58,560 nt of DNA from Pseudomonadota bacterium (GTDB lineage: Bacteria > Pseudomonadota > Alphaproteobacteria > Micropepsales > Micropepsaceae): NCBI GenBank assembly GCA_016201105.1, contig JACQDN010000025.1, forward strand, positions 1-58,560. The letters are read 5' to 3'. Made by a program: the position numbers and the translations under genes. Every line of letters begins with the position of its first letter. Position 1 is the stretch's first letter. This document shows, piece after piece, positions 14,945 to 24,615 of this stretch. The notes beneath the pieces are model-generated. The model worked only from the letters and a program-made list of their open reading frames with translations. It was not told where the DNA came from and made no database searches.

Positions 14945-17900
14945 ACCTGGGGCTTTCGGGACGGTTGACACGCGCGACGATCCGCTCGCCGCTCACGCCC
15001 CTCATCCTGCTTGCCGCCATCGTCTTCGGCATCATCGCTGTGATGGTCATTCCGCGCGAGGAAGAGCCGCAGATCAGCGTGCCGATGGTGGACATCATCG
15101 TGCAGGCGAATGGCTTGAAGGCGCCCGATGCTGCAGAACTCGTCACCAAGCCGCTCGAAGAGATCGTCAAGGGTATCAACGGCGTCGAGCATGTTTACAG
15201 CCAGACGCAAGACGATCGTGTCATGGTCACGGCGCGCTTTCTCACCGGCACAAACGAGGACGACGCGATTCTGCGCGTGCACGCCAAGCTGCGCGCCAAC
15301 TACGACAGAATCCCTCTGGGCATTCCCGAACCCTTGATCGTCGGCCGCGGCATCAACGATGTGGCGATCGTGACGCTCACGCTGTCGCCGGCGCCTCGCG
15401 CCGCCGCCCGCTGGAACGAAAAAGACCTCTTTGTCCTGGCGGGCAAGGTGCAGGCCGAACTGGTGAAGGTCGACAATGTCGGCCTCACTTATATTTCCGG
15501 CGGCACAGCGGACGAGATCAGCGTGGAGCCCGATCCGGAGAAGCTCTCGCTCTTCGGCGTCACGCTGCAGCAGCTCGAAGCCAAGATTCAGGGCGCCAAC
15601 CGCTCCTTTCTGGCGGGACAATTGCGGGAAAACGGCCGCATGTTCGAAGCCGTGGCCGGACGTACGCTGTCGGGCGTTCCCGACATCGGGCTGCTGCTCG
15701 TGACCTCGCGCGACGGAAGACCGGTTTACGTGCGCGATTTGGCCAAAGTCGTGATTGGACCCAGTCCTGCGGAAAATCACGTCTGGACCATGGCGCCATC
15801 CAGCAACGGCAAGTGGAACACGCTTCCGGCGGTGACGATCGCCTTCGCCAAACGGGCGGGCGCCAATGCCGTGGTCGTCTCAGATGCGTTGGTCCAGCGG
15901 ACGGCGGCGCTCAGACATTCGTTGATTCCGGCGGATGTGAACGTCGAAGTCACGCGCGATTACGGCAAGACGGCCAACGACAAGGCGAACGAGCTGCTCT
16001 TCCATCTCGCGCTCGCCACCGTCTCCATCGTTCTGCTCATCGGCTTCGTGATCGGCTGGCGCGAGGCGGGCGTGACGCTGATCGTCATTCCCACCACGAT
16101 CCTGCTCACGCTCTTCGCCGCCAATCTGATGGGCTACACCATCAACCGGGTCAGCCTGTTCGCCCTCATCTTCTCCATCGGCATCCTGGTGGACGATGCC
16201 ATTGTGGTGGTGGAGAACATTGCGCGGCACTGGGCGATGGACGACGGACGCGACCGGATGATGGCCGCCGTAGAAGCCGTCGCCGAAGTCGGCAATCCCA
16301 CGATCATCGCCACGCTGACCGTTGTCGCAGCACTGCTGCCCATGTTGTTCGTCTCAGGCATGATGGGTCCTTATATGGCGCCCATTCCCGCCAATGCTGC
16401 GGCGGCGATGCTGTTTTCGTTCTTTGTGGCGATGGTGATCGCACCTTGGGCGTTGCTCAAGCTTTCACGCAAACCGCTCCGGCGCCACCAGTCCGATCAT
16501 CATGGTGAGGGAAAACTCGGCGCCCTCTACCGCCGGCTTGCCACGCCGATCGTGCGCTCGCGCAAGGATGCGCGACGCTTTCTCGCCTATGTCGCGGGCG
16601 CGACTGTTTTGGTCTGCCTGCTTTTCGTGACCGAGAACGTCACGGTGAAACTGCTTCCTTTCGACAACAAGTCCGAACTGGAAGTCATGGTCGATCTGCC
16701 TGAGGGCGCAACGACCGAGGACACGGCACAAGCCCTGTTCGCGGCGGCACGCACGACCCGCCAATTGCCGGAAGTGAAGTCGATCCAGATTTACGCTGGA
16801 ACACCTGCACCATTCAATTTCAACGGCCTCGTACGGCACTACTATCTGCGCCAGAAACCTGAGATGGGCGAGCTGCAAGTCAATCTCGCCGACAAATCCG
16901 AACGCTCGCGCGAAAGCCACGAAATCGCGCTCGATCTCAGACGGCGGCTCGACGCGCTCGTTTTCCCCAAGGGCACGGCGGTGAAAGTCGTGGAAGTTCC
17001 GCCGGGACCGCCGGTGCTTTCCACATTGCTGGCCGAAATCTACGGGCCCAACACCAGAACACGCCGCGCCGTTGCCGAAGAAACGCGTAAGATTTTCCAA
17101 TCCGTGCCCTACATCGTCGATGTCGACGATTCCTGGGGCCAGCCGCGGCCGCGGCTGCGCATCTCCATCGACCAGGACAAGCTCGAATATTTCGGCGTCG
17201 AGCAAAGCGACGTCTACGACACGCTCGGTGCCTTGCTGGGCGGCGTGCCCGTCGGCTATTCGCATCGCGGCGAGGACCGCAACCCCATCGAAATTGTCGT
17301 ACGTCTGCCCAAAAGCGACCTCGCCTGGTCGCAGAAACTGGCGTCAACACCGGTTCCGGCGAACGCGCAGCCGGGTAACAAGGCCGTGGTCGAACTCGGC
17401 GATGTCGTGAGCGTGACGCAAGAAGTGGGATCGCCCGTCATCTTTCGCCGCGACGGACACTACGCCGATCTGGTGACGGCCGAACTTGCGGGCGAATTCG
17501 AGGCGCCGATTTACGGCATGTTCGCGGTCGACAATCTCGTCAAATCGCACGCGTGGGGAAAGCTGCCGCAACCGGCCATCCTGTTTCACGGCCAGCCGGC
17601 CGATGAGAGCAAGCCTTCGCTGCTCTGGGATGGCGAATGGGAAGTCACCTACGTGACCTTTCGCGACATGGGCGCGGCCTTCATGGTTGCCATTCTGGCG
17701 ATCTACGTCCTGGTGGTGGCGCTGTTCGGCAGCTTCAAGCTGCCGCTCGTCATTCTCACGCCTATTCCGCTGACCTTAATCGGCATTGTGCTCGGACATT
17801 GGCTGTTCGGCGCACCGTTCACCGCGACGTCGATGATCGGATTCATCGCGCTCGCCGGCATCATCGTGCGCAATTCGATCCTGCTGGTGGATTTCATCCG

Positions 17901-18153
17901 CCACGGCGCGGTGCCGGGCAAGACCCTACGCGAAGTGCTGCTGGATGCGGGCGCCACGCGCTTTCGTCCGATTCTGCTCACCGCGCTCGCCGCCATGATC
18001 GGCGCAGCGACGATCCTCAGCGATCCGATCTTTCAGGGGCTCGCGATTTCGCTTCTGTTCGGCCTGGCATCGTCAACACTGCTGACGGTGCTGGTCATTC
18101 CGGCGATCTATGTCTGGCTGCGCGACGCCGACCAGCCGGCGATTCCCGCCTAA
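14941..18153 (+). CDS. RND efflux transporter permease
   Basis: A 1070-residue pump with twelve expected membrane helices in two repeats and two large periplasmic loops. TM4 has GILVDDAIVVVENIARHW with the paired aspartates of the proton relay. The ATG overlaps the adaptor stop, so the longer frame starting at 14731 is not used. It resembles uncharacterised HAE-type pumps. Placement behind a persulfide-sensing regulator and rhodanese suggests export of a thiol or sulfur compound, or of a toxic metal, but this is inference from context. Confidence 0.9.
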   Translation: MNLGLSGRLTRATIRSPLTPLILLAAIVFGIIAVMVIPREEEPQISVPMVDIIVQANGLKAPDAAELVTKPLEEIVKGINGVEHVYSQTQDDRVMVTARFLTGTNEDDAILRVHAKLRANYDRIPLGIPEPLIVGRGINDVAIVTLTLSPAPRAAARWNEKDLFVLAGKVQAELVKVDNVGLTYISGGTADEISVEPDPEKLSLFGVTLQQLEAKIQGANRSFLAGQLRENGRMFEAVAGRTLSGVPDIGLLLVTSRDGRPVYVRDLAKVVIGPSPAENHVWTMAPSSNGKWNTLPAVTIAFAKRAGANAVVVSDALVQRTAALRHSLIPADVNVEVTRDYGKTANDKANELLFHLALATVSIVLLIGFVIGWREAGVTLIVIPTTILLTLFAANLMGYTINRVSLFALIFSIGILVDDAIVVVENIARHWAMDDGRDRMMAAVEAVAEVGNPTIIATLTVVAALLPMLFVSGMMGPYMAPIPANAAAAMLFSFFVAMVIAPWALLKLSRKPLRRHQSDHHGEGKLGALYRRLATPIVRSRKDARRFLAYVAGATVLVCLLFVTENVTVKLLPFDNKSELEVMVDLPEGATTEDTAQALFAAARTTRQLPEVKSIQIYAGTPAPFNFNGLVRHYYLRQKPEMGELQVNLADKSERSRESHEIALDLRRRLDALVFPKGTAVKVVEVPPGPPVLSTLLAEIYGPNTRTRRAVAEETRKIFQSVPYIVDVDDSWGQPRPRLRISIDQDKLEYFGVEQSDVYDTLGALLGGVPVGYSHRGEDRNPIEIVVRLPKSDLAWSQKLASTPVPANAQPGNKAVVELGDVVSVTQEVGSPVIFRRDGHYADLVTAELAGEFEAPIYGMFAVDNLVKSHAWGKLPQPAILFHGQPADESKPSLLWDGEWEVTYVTFRDMGAAFMVAILAIYVLVVALFGSFKLPLVILTPIPLTLIGIVLGHWLFGAPFTATSMIGFIALAGIIVRNSILLVDFIRHGAVPGKTLREVLLDAGATRFRPILLTALAAMIGAATILSDPIFQGLAISLLFGLASSTLLTVLVIPAIYVWLRDADQPAIPA

Positions 18154-18187
18154 TGCGCAATTCGCTTCTCGAGCAGATCTTCTGCCG

Positions 18188-18979
18188 ATGACCACTTTGC
18201 AAATCGTTTTGGCTCTGTTGTCCGGCGGTGTCGTCGGGCTTTCCCTCGGCCTCATCGGCGGAGGTGGTTCCATTCTGGCGGTGCCGCTGATGGTCTATGT
18301 CGTGGGGGTGCCCTCGCCGCATGTGGCGATCGGAACGAGCGCGGTGGCCGTCGCGGCGAGCGCGTTGATGAATCTCTTTGGCCACGCACGCGACAGGAAC
18401 GTCAAATGGCCCTGCGCCACAGTGTTCGCGATTTCCGGCGTCGCGGGCGCGGCTCTCGGTGCGGCGCTGGGCAAGACCGTCGACGGCGCAAAACTCCTGG
18501 CGGCGTTCGGCGTGGTCATGATCGTCATCGCCGCGCTGATGTTGAAGCCACGGCGTGGCGGAGACGATCCGCAGGTTCGTCTTGATTCGCAGTCCGCGCC
18601 GCGCCTGTTGCCGCCTTTGGCCGGCACCGGTTTCGGCGTCGGCGCTCTGTCCGGTTTTTTTGGAATAGGCGGTGGATTTCTCATCGTTCCCGGGCTCGTC
18701 ACGGCGACTTCGATGCCACTGCTGAACGCCATTGGATCATCTCTCGTGTCCGTTTCGGCATTCGGCCTGACGACCGCGGCAAGCTACGCGCTATCCGGCC
18801 TCGTGGACTGGAATGTGGCGCTGCTTTTCATCGCCGGCGGCACGGTGGGCGGCTTCGCCGGCATTGGCCTGGCGCGCGACCTTTCGGCACGCCGGCACTT
18901 GCTCTCGCTCGTGTTCAGCGCGGTTGTCGCCACCGTCGGACTCTATGTCTTGGCGCGGGGAATCTTCGCGTTTTTCTAG
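18188..18979 (+). CDS. TauE/SafE family sulfite or sulfonate exporter
   Basis: A 263-residue inner-membrane protein with about eight hydrophobic segments and the family repeats GLSLGLIGGGGSILAVPLMVYV (near residue 17) and GALSGFFGIGGGFLIVPGLV (near residue 155). Members move sulfite, sulfoacetate or other organosulfur anions. It lies 34 bases after the RND pump in the same direction, as the last gene of the regulator-rhodanese-RND operon. TauE proteins also occur in BigR operons of other bacteria, which supports the sulfur theme. Confidence 0.87.
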   Translation: MTTLQIVLALLSGGVVGLSLGLIGGGGSILAVPLMVYVVGVPSPHVAIGTSAVAVAASALMNLFGHARDRNVKWPCATVFAISGVAGAALGAALGKTVDGAKLLAAFGVVMIVIAALMLKPRRGGDDPQVRLDSQSAPRLLPPLAGTGFGVGALSGFFGIGGGFLIVPGLVTATSMPLLNAIGSSLVSVSAFGLTTAASYALSGLVDWNVALLFIAGGTVGGFAGIGLARDLSARRHLLSLVFSAVVATVGLYVLARGIFAFF

Positions 18980-18995
18980 CCCGTAGCGCCGACGC

Positions 18996-19409
18996 TCAGG
19001 CTGCGTGACGCTCGCCGTGCTCGTTCTTGTGCACCTTCAGATGCATGGGCGCGACCGCCGTTTCGGACAAAGCCGACGTGCTGCGTTCCGCGATCTCCCG
19101 CAGAAGATCCGTCAATCGCCTGCTCTGTTCCAGATAGTCGTGCGCGAAGCTGGCGAACCAGTCGTTCTGCACCGCCAGCAGGCCGGTGAATCCGGAACAG
19201 TCCCGGCTTTCCTGGATCGCCCGGTTGGTGTGCTCGAGCCGAAGGTTCACGAAGCGAAGGGATTCTTCCTGCAGAGCCTTCAACGTGTGCTCCGCCAAGG
19301 TGCGATTGTGCTCCATCAACTTTGTCAGAGGGCTGTCCAAGAGGTTCCATGTTCCGGCGGGATCGGCGGAACTTTCCGCTGAATGATTCTTGCGTGCGCG
19401 CGTCGTCAT
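18996..19409 (-). CDS. Phasin-like protein
   Basis: A 137-residue protein, mostly helical and rich in Glu, Arg, Leu and His. The stretch LAEHTLKALQEESLRFVNLR followed by DWFASFAHDYLEQSRRLTDL resembles the phasin family, small proteins coating polyhydroxyalkanoate granules. The ATG at 19409 has GGAGG at 6 bases, better than the longer frame starting at 19451. It converges on the TauE gene. No PHA synthase is in the window, so the granule role rests on sequence type only. Confidence 0.6.
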   Translation of the reverse strand: MTTRARKNHSAESSADPAGTWNLLDSPLTKLMEHNRTLAEHTLKALQEESLRFVNLRLEHTNRAIQESRDCSGFTGLLAVQNDWFASFAHDYLEQSRRLTDLLREIAERSTSALSETAVAPMHLKVHKNEHGERHAA

Positions 19410-19542
19410 GGTGGGCCTCCAGCTCTGTTGCATACGCGAATAGGCCGACAACGCGCGCTGCCTGCATGCGTTCCGTGTGTGGGAGAAAAGTTGAACGGCG
19501 CATCGCTCGAAGGCGATGAATTTTTCATCACAAAGGTCGGGT

Positions 19543-21108
19543 TCAATGTATTCCCAAGGCGATCAATCCCAGCGCACCCGCTGCAATCCAAATGGCGATG
19601 CGCACATGGCGCGTGCGCGCGGTTTGCGCCCGCGTGATCTGCTGGATGGTGTCGGGATGAAGACGCATCCCGCCGCCGGCGAGCATGGCCGAAACGATCT
19701 CGGCGTTGCGCAGAAGTTGCGGCAGATCGCGCGCCAGGCGGCCAAGAGCGCTGACACCCTCGCCCACGTCGCGCAGCCGCGCTTCGGGGCCAACCTGCTC
19801 GATCATCCAGCGCTCGACGACGGGGCGCGAGGCTTCCCAGATGTCGAATTCGGGATCGAGGCTGCGCGCCACGCCTTCCACCACCATCATCGTCTTTTGC
19901 ATGAGGACAAGCTGCGGCTGCAGCACCATGTCGAACCGGCGCGTCGTGTCGAACAGCTGCTGCAGCAGCCGCGCCATCGACATTTCGCTGGCAGTGCGCC
20001 CGAAGATAGGCTCGCCGATGGCGCGCAGCGCCTGGGCAAAGGTCTCCACCGGATGGTGCGGCGGCACGAAACCGACGTCGAAATGCACCTGCGCGACGCG
20101 GACATAGTCGCGCGCGAGAAACCCGGCGAGCGTCTCCGCCATGAAGCGGCGCATATCGCCATCCAGACGCCCCATAATGCCGAAATCGACGGCAACCAGG
20201 CGTCCTTGCGGATCGACGAACAGATTTCCCTGATGCATGTCGGCGTGGAAGAAGCCGTCGCGCAGCGATTGCAGCAGGAAGCTGCGGATCACCTTGAGCG
20301 CGATCTGCTTGGGATCGTGGCCTTCGGCCTCCAGCGCGGCGACGTTGCGAATGGAGGTGCCATGCACCCATTCCGTGGTGAGCACGCGCGCCGCCGTGCG
20401 CTCCCAATCGACGGCGGGAACGCGAAAGTCCTTGTCGTTCTTGGTGCGTTCGGCGAGTTCGGATGCTGCCGCGCCTTCCATGCGCAAATCGAGTTCCAGC
20501 GCGACGGACGCGGCCAGCGTATCGACCACTTCGACCAGCCGGAGCCTGCGTCCTTCGGGAAAAATGCGATGGGCAATGCGGGCGGCGAAGGAGAATGCGG
20601 AAAGGTCGCGGGCGAACTCCCGTTCGATGCCGGGACGCAAGACTTTTACGGCGACGTCGCGCGGCGGATCTTCGGCGGTTTGTGCCCGATGAACCTGGGC
20701 GATGGAGGCCGCGGCGACGGAATCGCCGATATGGGCGAACAACGCATCGGCAGGCTTGCCGAGCGCGAGTTCGATTTCGGCGATTGCCACCTCGACGGGA
20801 AATGGCGGCACGCGATCTTGCAACGCCTGCAAGGCCTCGGCGACGTCGTTTCCGACGACATCGGGCCGCGTCGCGAGAATTTGGCCGAGCTTGATGTACG
20901 CGGGCCCCAGCGATTCCAGCGCGCGGGCAAGACGCACGCCTGCGGGCACCGAACTATCGCTCGGCCGGCGCGCGCCGAGCAGACGGCGCAGCAGCTTCAG
21001 CGACGCGGGCAATCCGTCGAGATATTCATGCGGGATCAGCGCGTCGTGCCGCGACAGAACGCGGGCGGCGTGCAGAAGACGGCGCGTATCTCTGAGGGAG
21101 CGAAGCAT
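19543..21108 (-). CDS. ubiB: UbiB, ubiquinone biosynthesis kinase-like protein
   Basis: A 521-residue member of the ABC1/ADCK/UbiB family. The KxGQ motif (KLGQILATRPD) is near residue 73, the Ala-rich loop AAASIAQVHRA is near 135, and the catalytic HADMHQGNLF and VDFGIMGRL are near 300. Two hydrophobic stretches at the C-terminus (IAIWIAAGALGLIALG) anchor it in the membrane. UbiB is an ATPase needed for coenzyme Q synthesis. It starts two bases after the ubiE stop, so the two are co-transcribed, as usual in Alphaproteobacteria. Confidence 0.93.
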   Translation of the reverse strand: MLRSLRDTRRLLHAARVLSRHDALIPHEYLDGLPASLKLLRRLLGARRPSDSSVPAGVRLARALESLGPAYIKLGQILATRPDVVGNDVAEALQALQDRVPPFPVEVAIAEIELALGKPADALFAHIGDSVAAASIAQVHRAQTAEDPPRDVAVKVLRPGIEREFARDLSAFSFAARIAHRIFPEGRRLRLVEVVDTLAASVALELDLRMEGAAASELAERTKNDKDFRVPAVDWERTAARVLTTEWVHGTSIRNVAALEAEGHDPKQIALKVIRSFLLQSLRDGFFHADMHQGNLFVDPQGRLVAVDFGIMGRLDGDMRRFMAETLAGFLARDYVRVAQVHFDVGFVPPHHPVETFAQALRAIGEPIFGRTASEMSMARLLQQLFDTTRRFDMVLQPQLVLMQKTMMVVEGVARSLDPEFDIWEASRPVVERWMIEQVGPEARLRDVGEGVSALGRLARDLPQLLRNAEIVSAMLAGGGMRLHPDTIQQITRAQTARTRHVRIAIWIAAGALGLIALGIH

Positions 21109-21110
21109 CG

Positions 21111-21881
21111 TCAGATCCGCCAGGCCGAATGCATGGCGGCGATCCCGCCCATGAGGTTGCGCACTTTCACGCGAGACAGTCCGGCTTTCTCGATCATCTT
21201 GGCAAACGTCGCCTGCGGCGGAAAGCGGCGGATACTTTCGGCGAGATAGCGATAGGCCTCACCATCCTTCGCCACCATTTCGCCCAGCCGCGGCAGCACG
21301 GCGAAAGAATAGCGGTCATAAAGCGCATCGAGACCCGGCGTTTCCAGACGTGAAAACTCCAGGCAGAGAAACCGTCCGCCCGGTTTCAGCACGCGGCGTG
21401 CTTCCGAAAGCGCTTCTGCGATGTGGGTGACGTTTCTGATGCCGAACGCGATGGTGTAGGCATCCATGCTGGCGTCCGGCACCGGCAAAGCTTCGGCATC
21501 GCCGCAGATCCATTCAATGGCGCGCTCGTTCGCGTCCTTCGCGCGGGCCATCCCTTCACTCAGCATGTCGGCATTAATATCGCAGACTGTGACGTGGGCT
21601 TCGCCGCCTTTGGCGCGCGCGGCAGCCAGAATGCGAAAGGCGATGTCGCCGGTGCCGCCGGCGACGTCGAGAAACCGCTGACCTGGCTGCGGATTGAGCC
21701 ATTCGACGAACGCATCCTTCCACAGCCGGTGCACGCCGGCGCTCATCAGATCGTTCATGGTGTCGTAGCGGCGCGCGACAGAGGAGAAGACCTCGCGCAC
21801 GAGGCCTTCTTTTTCGCCTTCCGGCACATCGCGGAAACCGAAGGACGCGGTGGATTTGTCAGCAGCGTTCACGGGGGCCAC
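21111..21881 (-). CDS. ubiE: UbiE, demethylubiquinone/menaquinone C-methyltransferase
   Basis: About 256 residues. SAM motif I is [14 protein letters not shown], and the family signatures [18 protein letters not shown] and [14 protein letters not shown] are present. It adds the C-methyl group to the benzoquinone ring in coenzyme Q synthesis. No ATG is available; the GTG at 21881 has AGAGAG upstream and gives the usual length. GTG at 21872 and the longer frame to 21944 are alternatives. It is divergent from fpg, and ubiB follows directly. Confidence 0.92.
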   Translation of the reverse strand: MAPVNAADKSTASFGFRDVPEGEKEGLVREVFSSVARRYDTMNDLMSAGVHRLWKDAFVEWLNPQPGQRFLDVAGGTGDIAFRILAAARAKGGEAHVTVCDINADMLSEGMARAKDANERAIEWICGDAEALPVPDASMDAYTIAFGIRNVTHIAEALSEARRVLKPGGRFLCLEFSRLETPGLDALYDRYSFAVLPRLGEMVAKDGEAYRYLAESIRRFPPQATFAKMIEKAGLSRVKVRNLMGGIAAMHSAWRI

Positions 21882-21952
21882 GTATCTCTCTCGCGGATCA
21901 GTATAAGGTGTCCACCGGTTAACATCATTCCGATTCCCGCGCACCTGACCCT

Positions 21953-22828
21953 ATGCCCGAGCTTCCCGAAGTCGAAACCGTCCGCCTGGGCCTTAAACCC
22001 GTGCTGGAGGGGCGCCAATTCACGCAGGTTAAGACCAGGCGCGGCGATTTGCGCGTGCCCTTCCCGTCCGGATTCGAGACGCGGCTGAGCGGGCGCAAGG
22101 TCAATCGGCTCCGGCGGCGGGCGAAGTATCTCGTTGCCGATCTCGACAGCGGCGAGAGCCTTGTCATTCACCTGGGCATGAGCGGGCGCATGACGGTTTA
22201 TGCCTCCGGAGCCGGACGCAAGATCGGCAGCTATGTGCACGACGTGGGCGAAGCCGATGCCGGGCACGGCAAGCACGACCACGTCATTTTGGAAACCGAC
22301 GCCCCGGCGATGATCGTGTTCACCGATCATCGCCGCTTTGGCTTGATGATCCTGGTGGAGACGGACCAACTCGACTCGCATCCCCTGTTCAAGGGGTTGG
22401 GGCCGGAGCCGCTTTCGGATGAATTCGATGTTACGTTCTTGAAAAAGGCACTGAAGGGCAAGAAGACGCCGATCAAATCGGCACTGCTCGATCAGCGGGT
22501 GATCGCCGGTTTGGGCAATATCTATGTCTGCGAGGCGCTGTGGCGCGCGAAAATCTCACCGAAACGACTGGCAAAGCGCGTGACGCCGCAAACGATGGCG
22601 CCGCTGGTCAAGGCCATCAAAGCGGTGCTCGCCGATGCCATCAAGGCTGGCGGATCGTCGTTGCGCGATCACAAGCGGGTCGACGGTGAGCTCGGCTATT
22701 TCCAGAAGAGCTTCGCGGTCTACGACCGCGCGGGTAAGTCCTGCTCACGCAAAGATTGTGGAGGCACCGTGAAGCGGATCGTGCAGGCGGGACGCTCCAC
22801 TTTCTATTGTCCCACCTGCCAGAAATGA
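21953..22828 (+). CDS. mutM: Formamidopyrimidine-DNA glycosylase
   Basis: A 291-residue base-excision enzyme. The N-terminus MPELPEVETVRLGL provides the catalytic Pro2 and Glu3. The helix-two-turn-helix region has LLDQRVIAGLGNIYVCEAL near residue 180. The C-terminal zinc finger has CSRKDCGG and FYCPTCQK. It removes 8-oxoguanine and formamidopyrimidines and nicks the strand. It is divergent from ubiE across about 70 bases, the standard alphaproteobacterial order near dnaA. Confidence 0.95.
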   Translation: MPELPEVETVRLGLKPVLEGRQFTQVKTRRGDLRVPFPSGFETRLSGRKVNRLRRRAKYLVADLDSGESLVIHLGMSGRMTVYASGAGRKIGSYVHDVGEADAGHGKHDHVILETDAPAMIVFTDHRRFGLMILVETDQLDSHPLFKGLGPEPLSDEFDVTFLKKALKGKKTPIKSALLDQRVIAGLGNIYVCEALWRAKISPKRLAKRVTPQTMAPLVKAIKAVLADAIKAGGSSLRDHKRVDGELGYFQKSFAVYDRAGKSCSRKDCGGTVKRIVQAGRSTFYCPTCQK

Positions 22829-22832
22829 TCGA

Positions 22833-23288
22833 TCAGAGAGCTTTCGGTCTTTCGTGCGTTGGAGAAATTGTTTGACCCGTTTCGAGCAAACTCTTGAGAC
22901 CCGACAGGATCTTCGGCCAACCGCCGGAGACCGCTTCGACCAATTTGGAATTTTCCCGCTCGATCGAATGGGTGATGGTGAGTTTCATCAAATCGCCGTC
23001 AGGTTGCAGCTCCATCACGCAGCGCGAATAGCCCTCCTCCTTCAGCTCGGGCCTGAGTTCGTGGCGCCACTTCAGAACCAGCCGGTTGGGAGGATCAATT
23101 TCGACGACCTCGCCCGCATCGGTGACGCGCCCATCCGGATAGACCATCTTCCATGACGAGCCCTTTTTCCAATCGCTCTCCTGATGCACGCCGAACCAAT
23201 ACTGCCTGGTGAATTCCGGCTTGATCAGCGCGTCCCACAACTTTTGCGGCGTGGTGCGGATATAGGTGACGTAGACGAACGTGCTCAT
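22833..23288 (-). CDS. SRPBCC (AHSA1-like) protein 1
   Basis: A 151-residue START-type fold of the AHSA1 family, beginning MSTFVYVTYIRTTPQKLWDAL and ending with a GGWPKILSGLKSLLETG helix. Such proteins bind hydrophobic ligands in a cavity and their ligands are mostly unknown. Its ATG overlaps the stop of the preceding paralog (ATGA). It is the third gene of the ArsR-SRPBCC-SRPBCC operon and converges on mutM. Confidence 0.8.
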   Translation of the reverse strand: MSTFVYVTYIRTTPQKLWDALIKPEFTRQYWFGVHQESDWKKGSSWKMVYPDGRVTDAGEVVEIDPPNRLVLKWRHELRPELKEEGYSRCVMELQPDGDLMKLTITHSIERENSKLVEAVSGGWPKILSGLKSLLETGQTISPTHERPKAL

Positions 23289-23764
23289 TTCTGCAGCTCC
23301 TTGGGCGGTTGCGGAACGGGCGTCGGAAGTGATTTTCCGGTTTCCAGAAGCGACTTGAGGCCGGAAAGGATCATCGGCCAGCCTTTGCGCCCGCCCTCCA
23401 GCAGGTTCTTCGGGATCGCTGTGGGATGCGCTTCCGTCATGTTGAGGCGTACGAGGCCGTCGCCCGCCGCTTCGATCTGATAGGTGACGATCGCTTCCGG
23501 CAGTTTCTCGGGCAGCCAATCGACGTTCCAGGAAAGAACAAGTTTGCGCGGCGGATCGCTTTCGCGCACCACGCCGACCACATCCACGCGTCCGTCCGGC
23601 ATGCGCAACAGCCACTTGGAGCCCTTCTTCCAGTCGCTTTCCACCGTGCGGCCGAAGAAGAACTTCGTCGTGAAGGCGCTGGAGGTGAGCGCCGTCCAGA
23701 CTTTCTCCGGCGTTGTCGCGATGTAGATCACATACATCGTGTCTTCGGTCGTCAGTTCAGTCAT
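23285..23764 (-). CDS. SRPBCC (AHSA1-like) protein 2
   Basis: A 159-residue paralog of its downstream neighbour, sharing YIATTPEKVWTAL, ESDWKKGSKW, the MPDGRV strand and the C-terminal LSGLKSLLETGK. The pair probably arose by tandem duplication. The ATG at 23764 lies within the last codons of the ArsR gene (8-base overlap), so all three genes should be translated as a coupled set. Confidence 0.8.
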   Translation of the reverse strand: MTELTTEDTMYVIYIATTPEKVWTALTSSAFTTKFFFGRTVESDWKKGSKWLLRMPDGRVDVVGVVRESDPPRKLVLSWNVDWLPEKLPEAIVTYQIEAAGDGLVRLNMTEAHPTAIPKNLLEGGRKGWPMILSGLKSLLETGKSLPTPVPQPPKELQK

Positions 23765-24080
23765 CGTCTTTCCCTTCAAGACTTTTCTTCAGCTCGGCCA
23801 GCGCTTTCAGCCGCGGCCGCTCGTATTTGCCGATCCACCGATCGGCGATGTCGTTGATGGGAACGGGATTGAGATAGTGCAGCTTCTCGCGGCCGCGCTT
23901 CTGCGTCGCGACGAGATTGGCCTCTTCGAGAATGCCCAGATGCTTGGCGACGGCTTGTCGCGACATAGCCATCTTCTCGCACAACTCGTTGAGCGTCTGT
24001 CCGTTCCGGGCATGAAGGCTGTCGAGCAGTTGCCGCCTCCCTGAATCGGCGAGGGCTCGAAACACACCGTCCATGCTCAT
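23757..24080 (-). CDS. ArsR-family regulator of the SRPBCC operon
   Basis: A 107-residue winged-helix protein with AMSRQAVAKHLGILEEANLV as recognition helix and wing start, followed by GREKLHYLNP. No metal-binding CxC motif is seen in the helices; a single Cys is in LNELCEKM. Regulators paired with AHSA1 proteins are common and the signal is unknown. The start ATG is 24080, with a second ATG two codons on. A perfect palindrome just upstream is the likely operator. Confidence 0.85.
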   Translation of the reverse strand: MSMDGVFRALADSGRRQLLDSLHARNGQTLNELCEKMAMSRQAVAKHLGILEEANLVATQKRGREKLHYLNPVPINDIADRWIGKYERPRLKALAELKKSLEGKDDD

Positions 24081-24090
24081 GGCTCTAATA

Positions 24091-24108
24091 TGCAACCATT
24101 TGGTTGCA
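24091..24108. promoter_or_regulatory. Palindromic operator TGCAACCA-tt-TGGTTGCA
   Basis: A perfect 8+8 inverted repeat separated by two bases, 10 bases upstream of the ArsR start codon. It lies between the divergent ArsR and arfB genes and could control both. TGCAACC/GGTTGCA dyads are typical of this ArsR subgroup. Confidence 0.75.
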
Positions 24109-24134
24109 TGTCAAGAGATGTGAGACAGAAATTC

Positions 24135-24560
24135 ATGGCCAAGATTCCCGTGATGCCTGGGATCGCAATCGACGAAGAGGAACTCGTCGAACGTTTCGTG
24201 CTGGCGTCGGGACCCGGTGGGCAGAACGTGAACAAAGTGGCGACCGCGGTGGAACTGCGCTTCGACGTCGCGCACTCGCCTTCCCTTTCGGACTATGCGC
24301 GCGAACGGCTTGCCAAATTCGCCGGGCGCCGCATGACGAAAGACGGCGTGGTGGTCCTGCACGGCAACCGCTTCCGCCTACAGGAACGAAATCGCGAGGA
24401 CGTGCGGGAGCGGTTGTTCGAACTCATCCGTCAGGCGGCCTTCGTTCCCAAGAAACGCAAGCCGACCAAACCGTCGCGTGCCAGCAAAGAGAGACGGCTG
24501 GAAGGGAAAAAGGTGCGTTCGCGCCTCAAATCGCTGCGCGGAAAACGCATAGAGGATTAA
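24135..24560 (+). CDS. arfB: ArfB-type peptidyl-tRNA hydrolase (ribosome rescue)
   Basis: A 141-residue protein with the release-factor GGQ motif ([11 protein letters not shown], near residues 25-35) and a basic, unstructured C-terminal tail ([21 protein letters not shown]) that enters the empty mRNA channel of stalled ribosomes. ArfB/YaeJ frees the nascent chain without a stop codon. The ATG at 24135 has only a weak purine-rich leader; an upstream frame exists but runs into the operator. Confidence 0.9.
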   Translation: MAKIPVMPGIAIDEEELVERFVLASGPGGQNVNKVATAVELRFDVAHSPSLSDYARERLAKFAGRRMTKDGVVVLHGNRFRLQERNREDVRERLFELIRQAAFVPKKRKPTKPSRASKERRLEGKKVRSRLKSLRGKRIED

Positions 24561-24615
24561 GGCTTGCCTTTGGTTCGGCTTCGCGCGAAGACCCGCGACG
24601 GCAAAGGAGTTTTCC

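Noticed and set aside
19516..21249. 577-residue plus-strand frame
   Set aside because: It is the antisense shadow of ubiB, with biased composition and no domain, while ubiB has every family motif.
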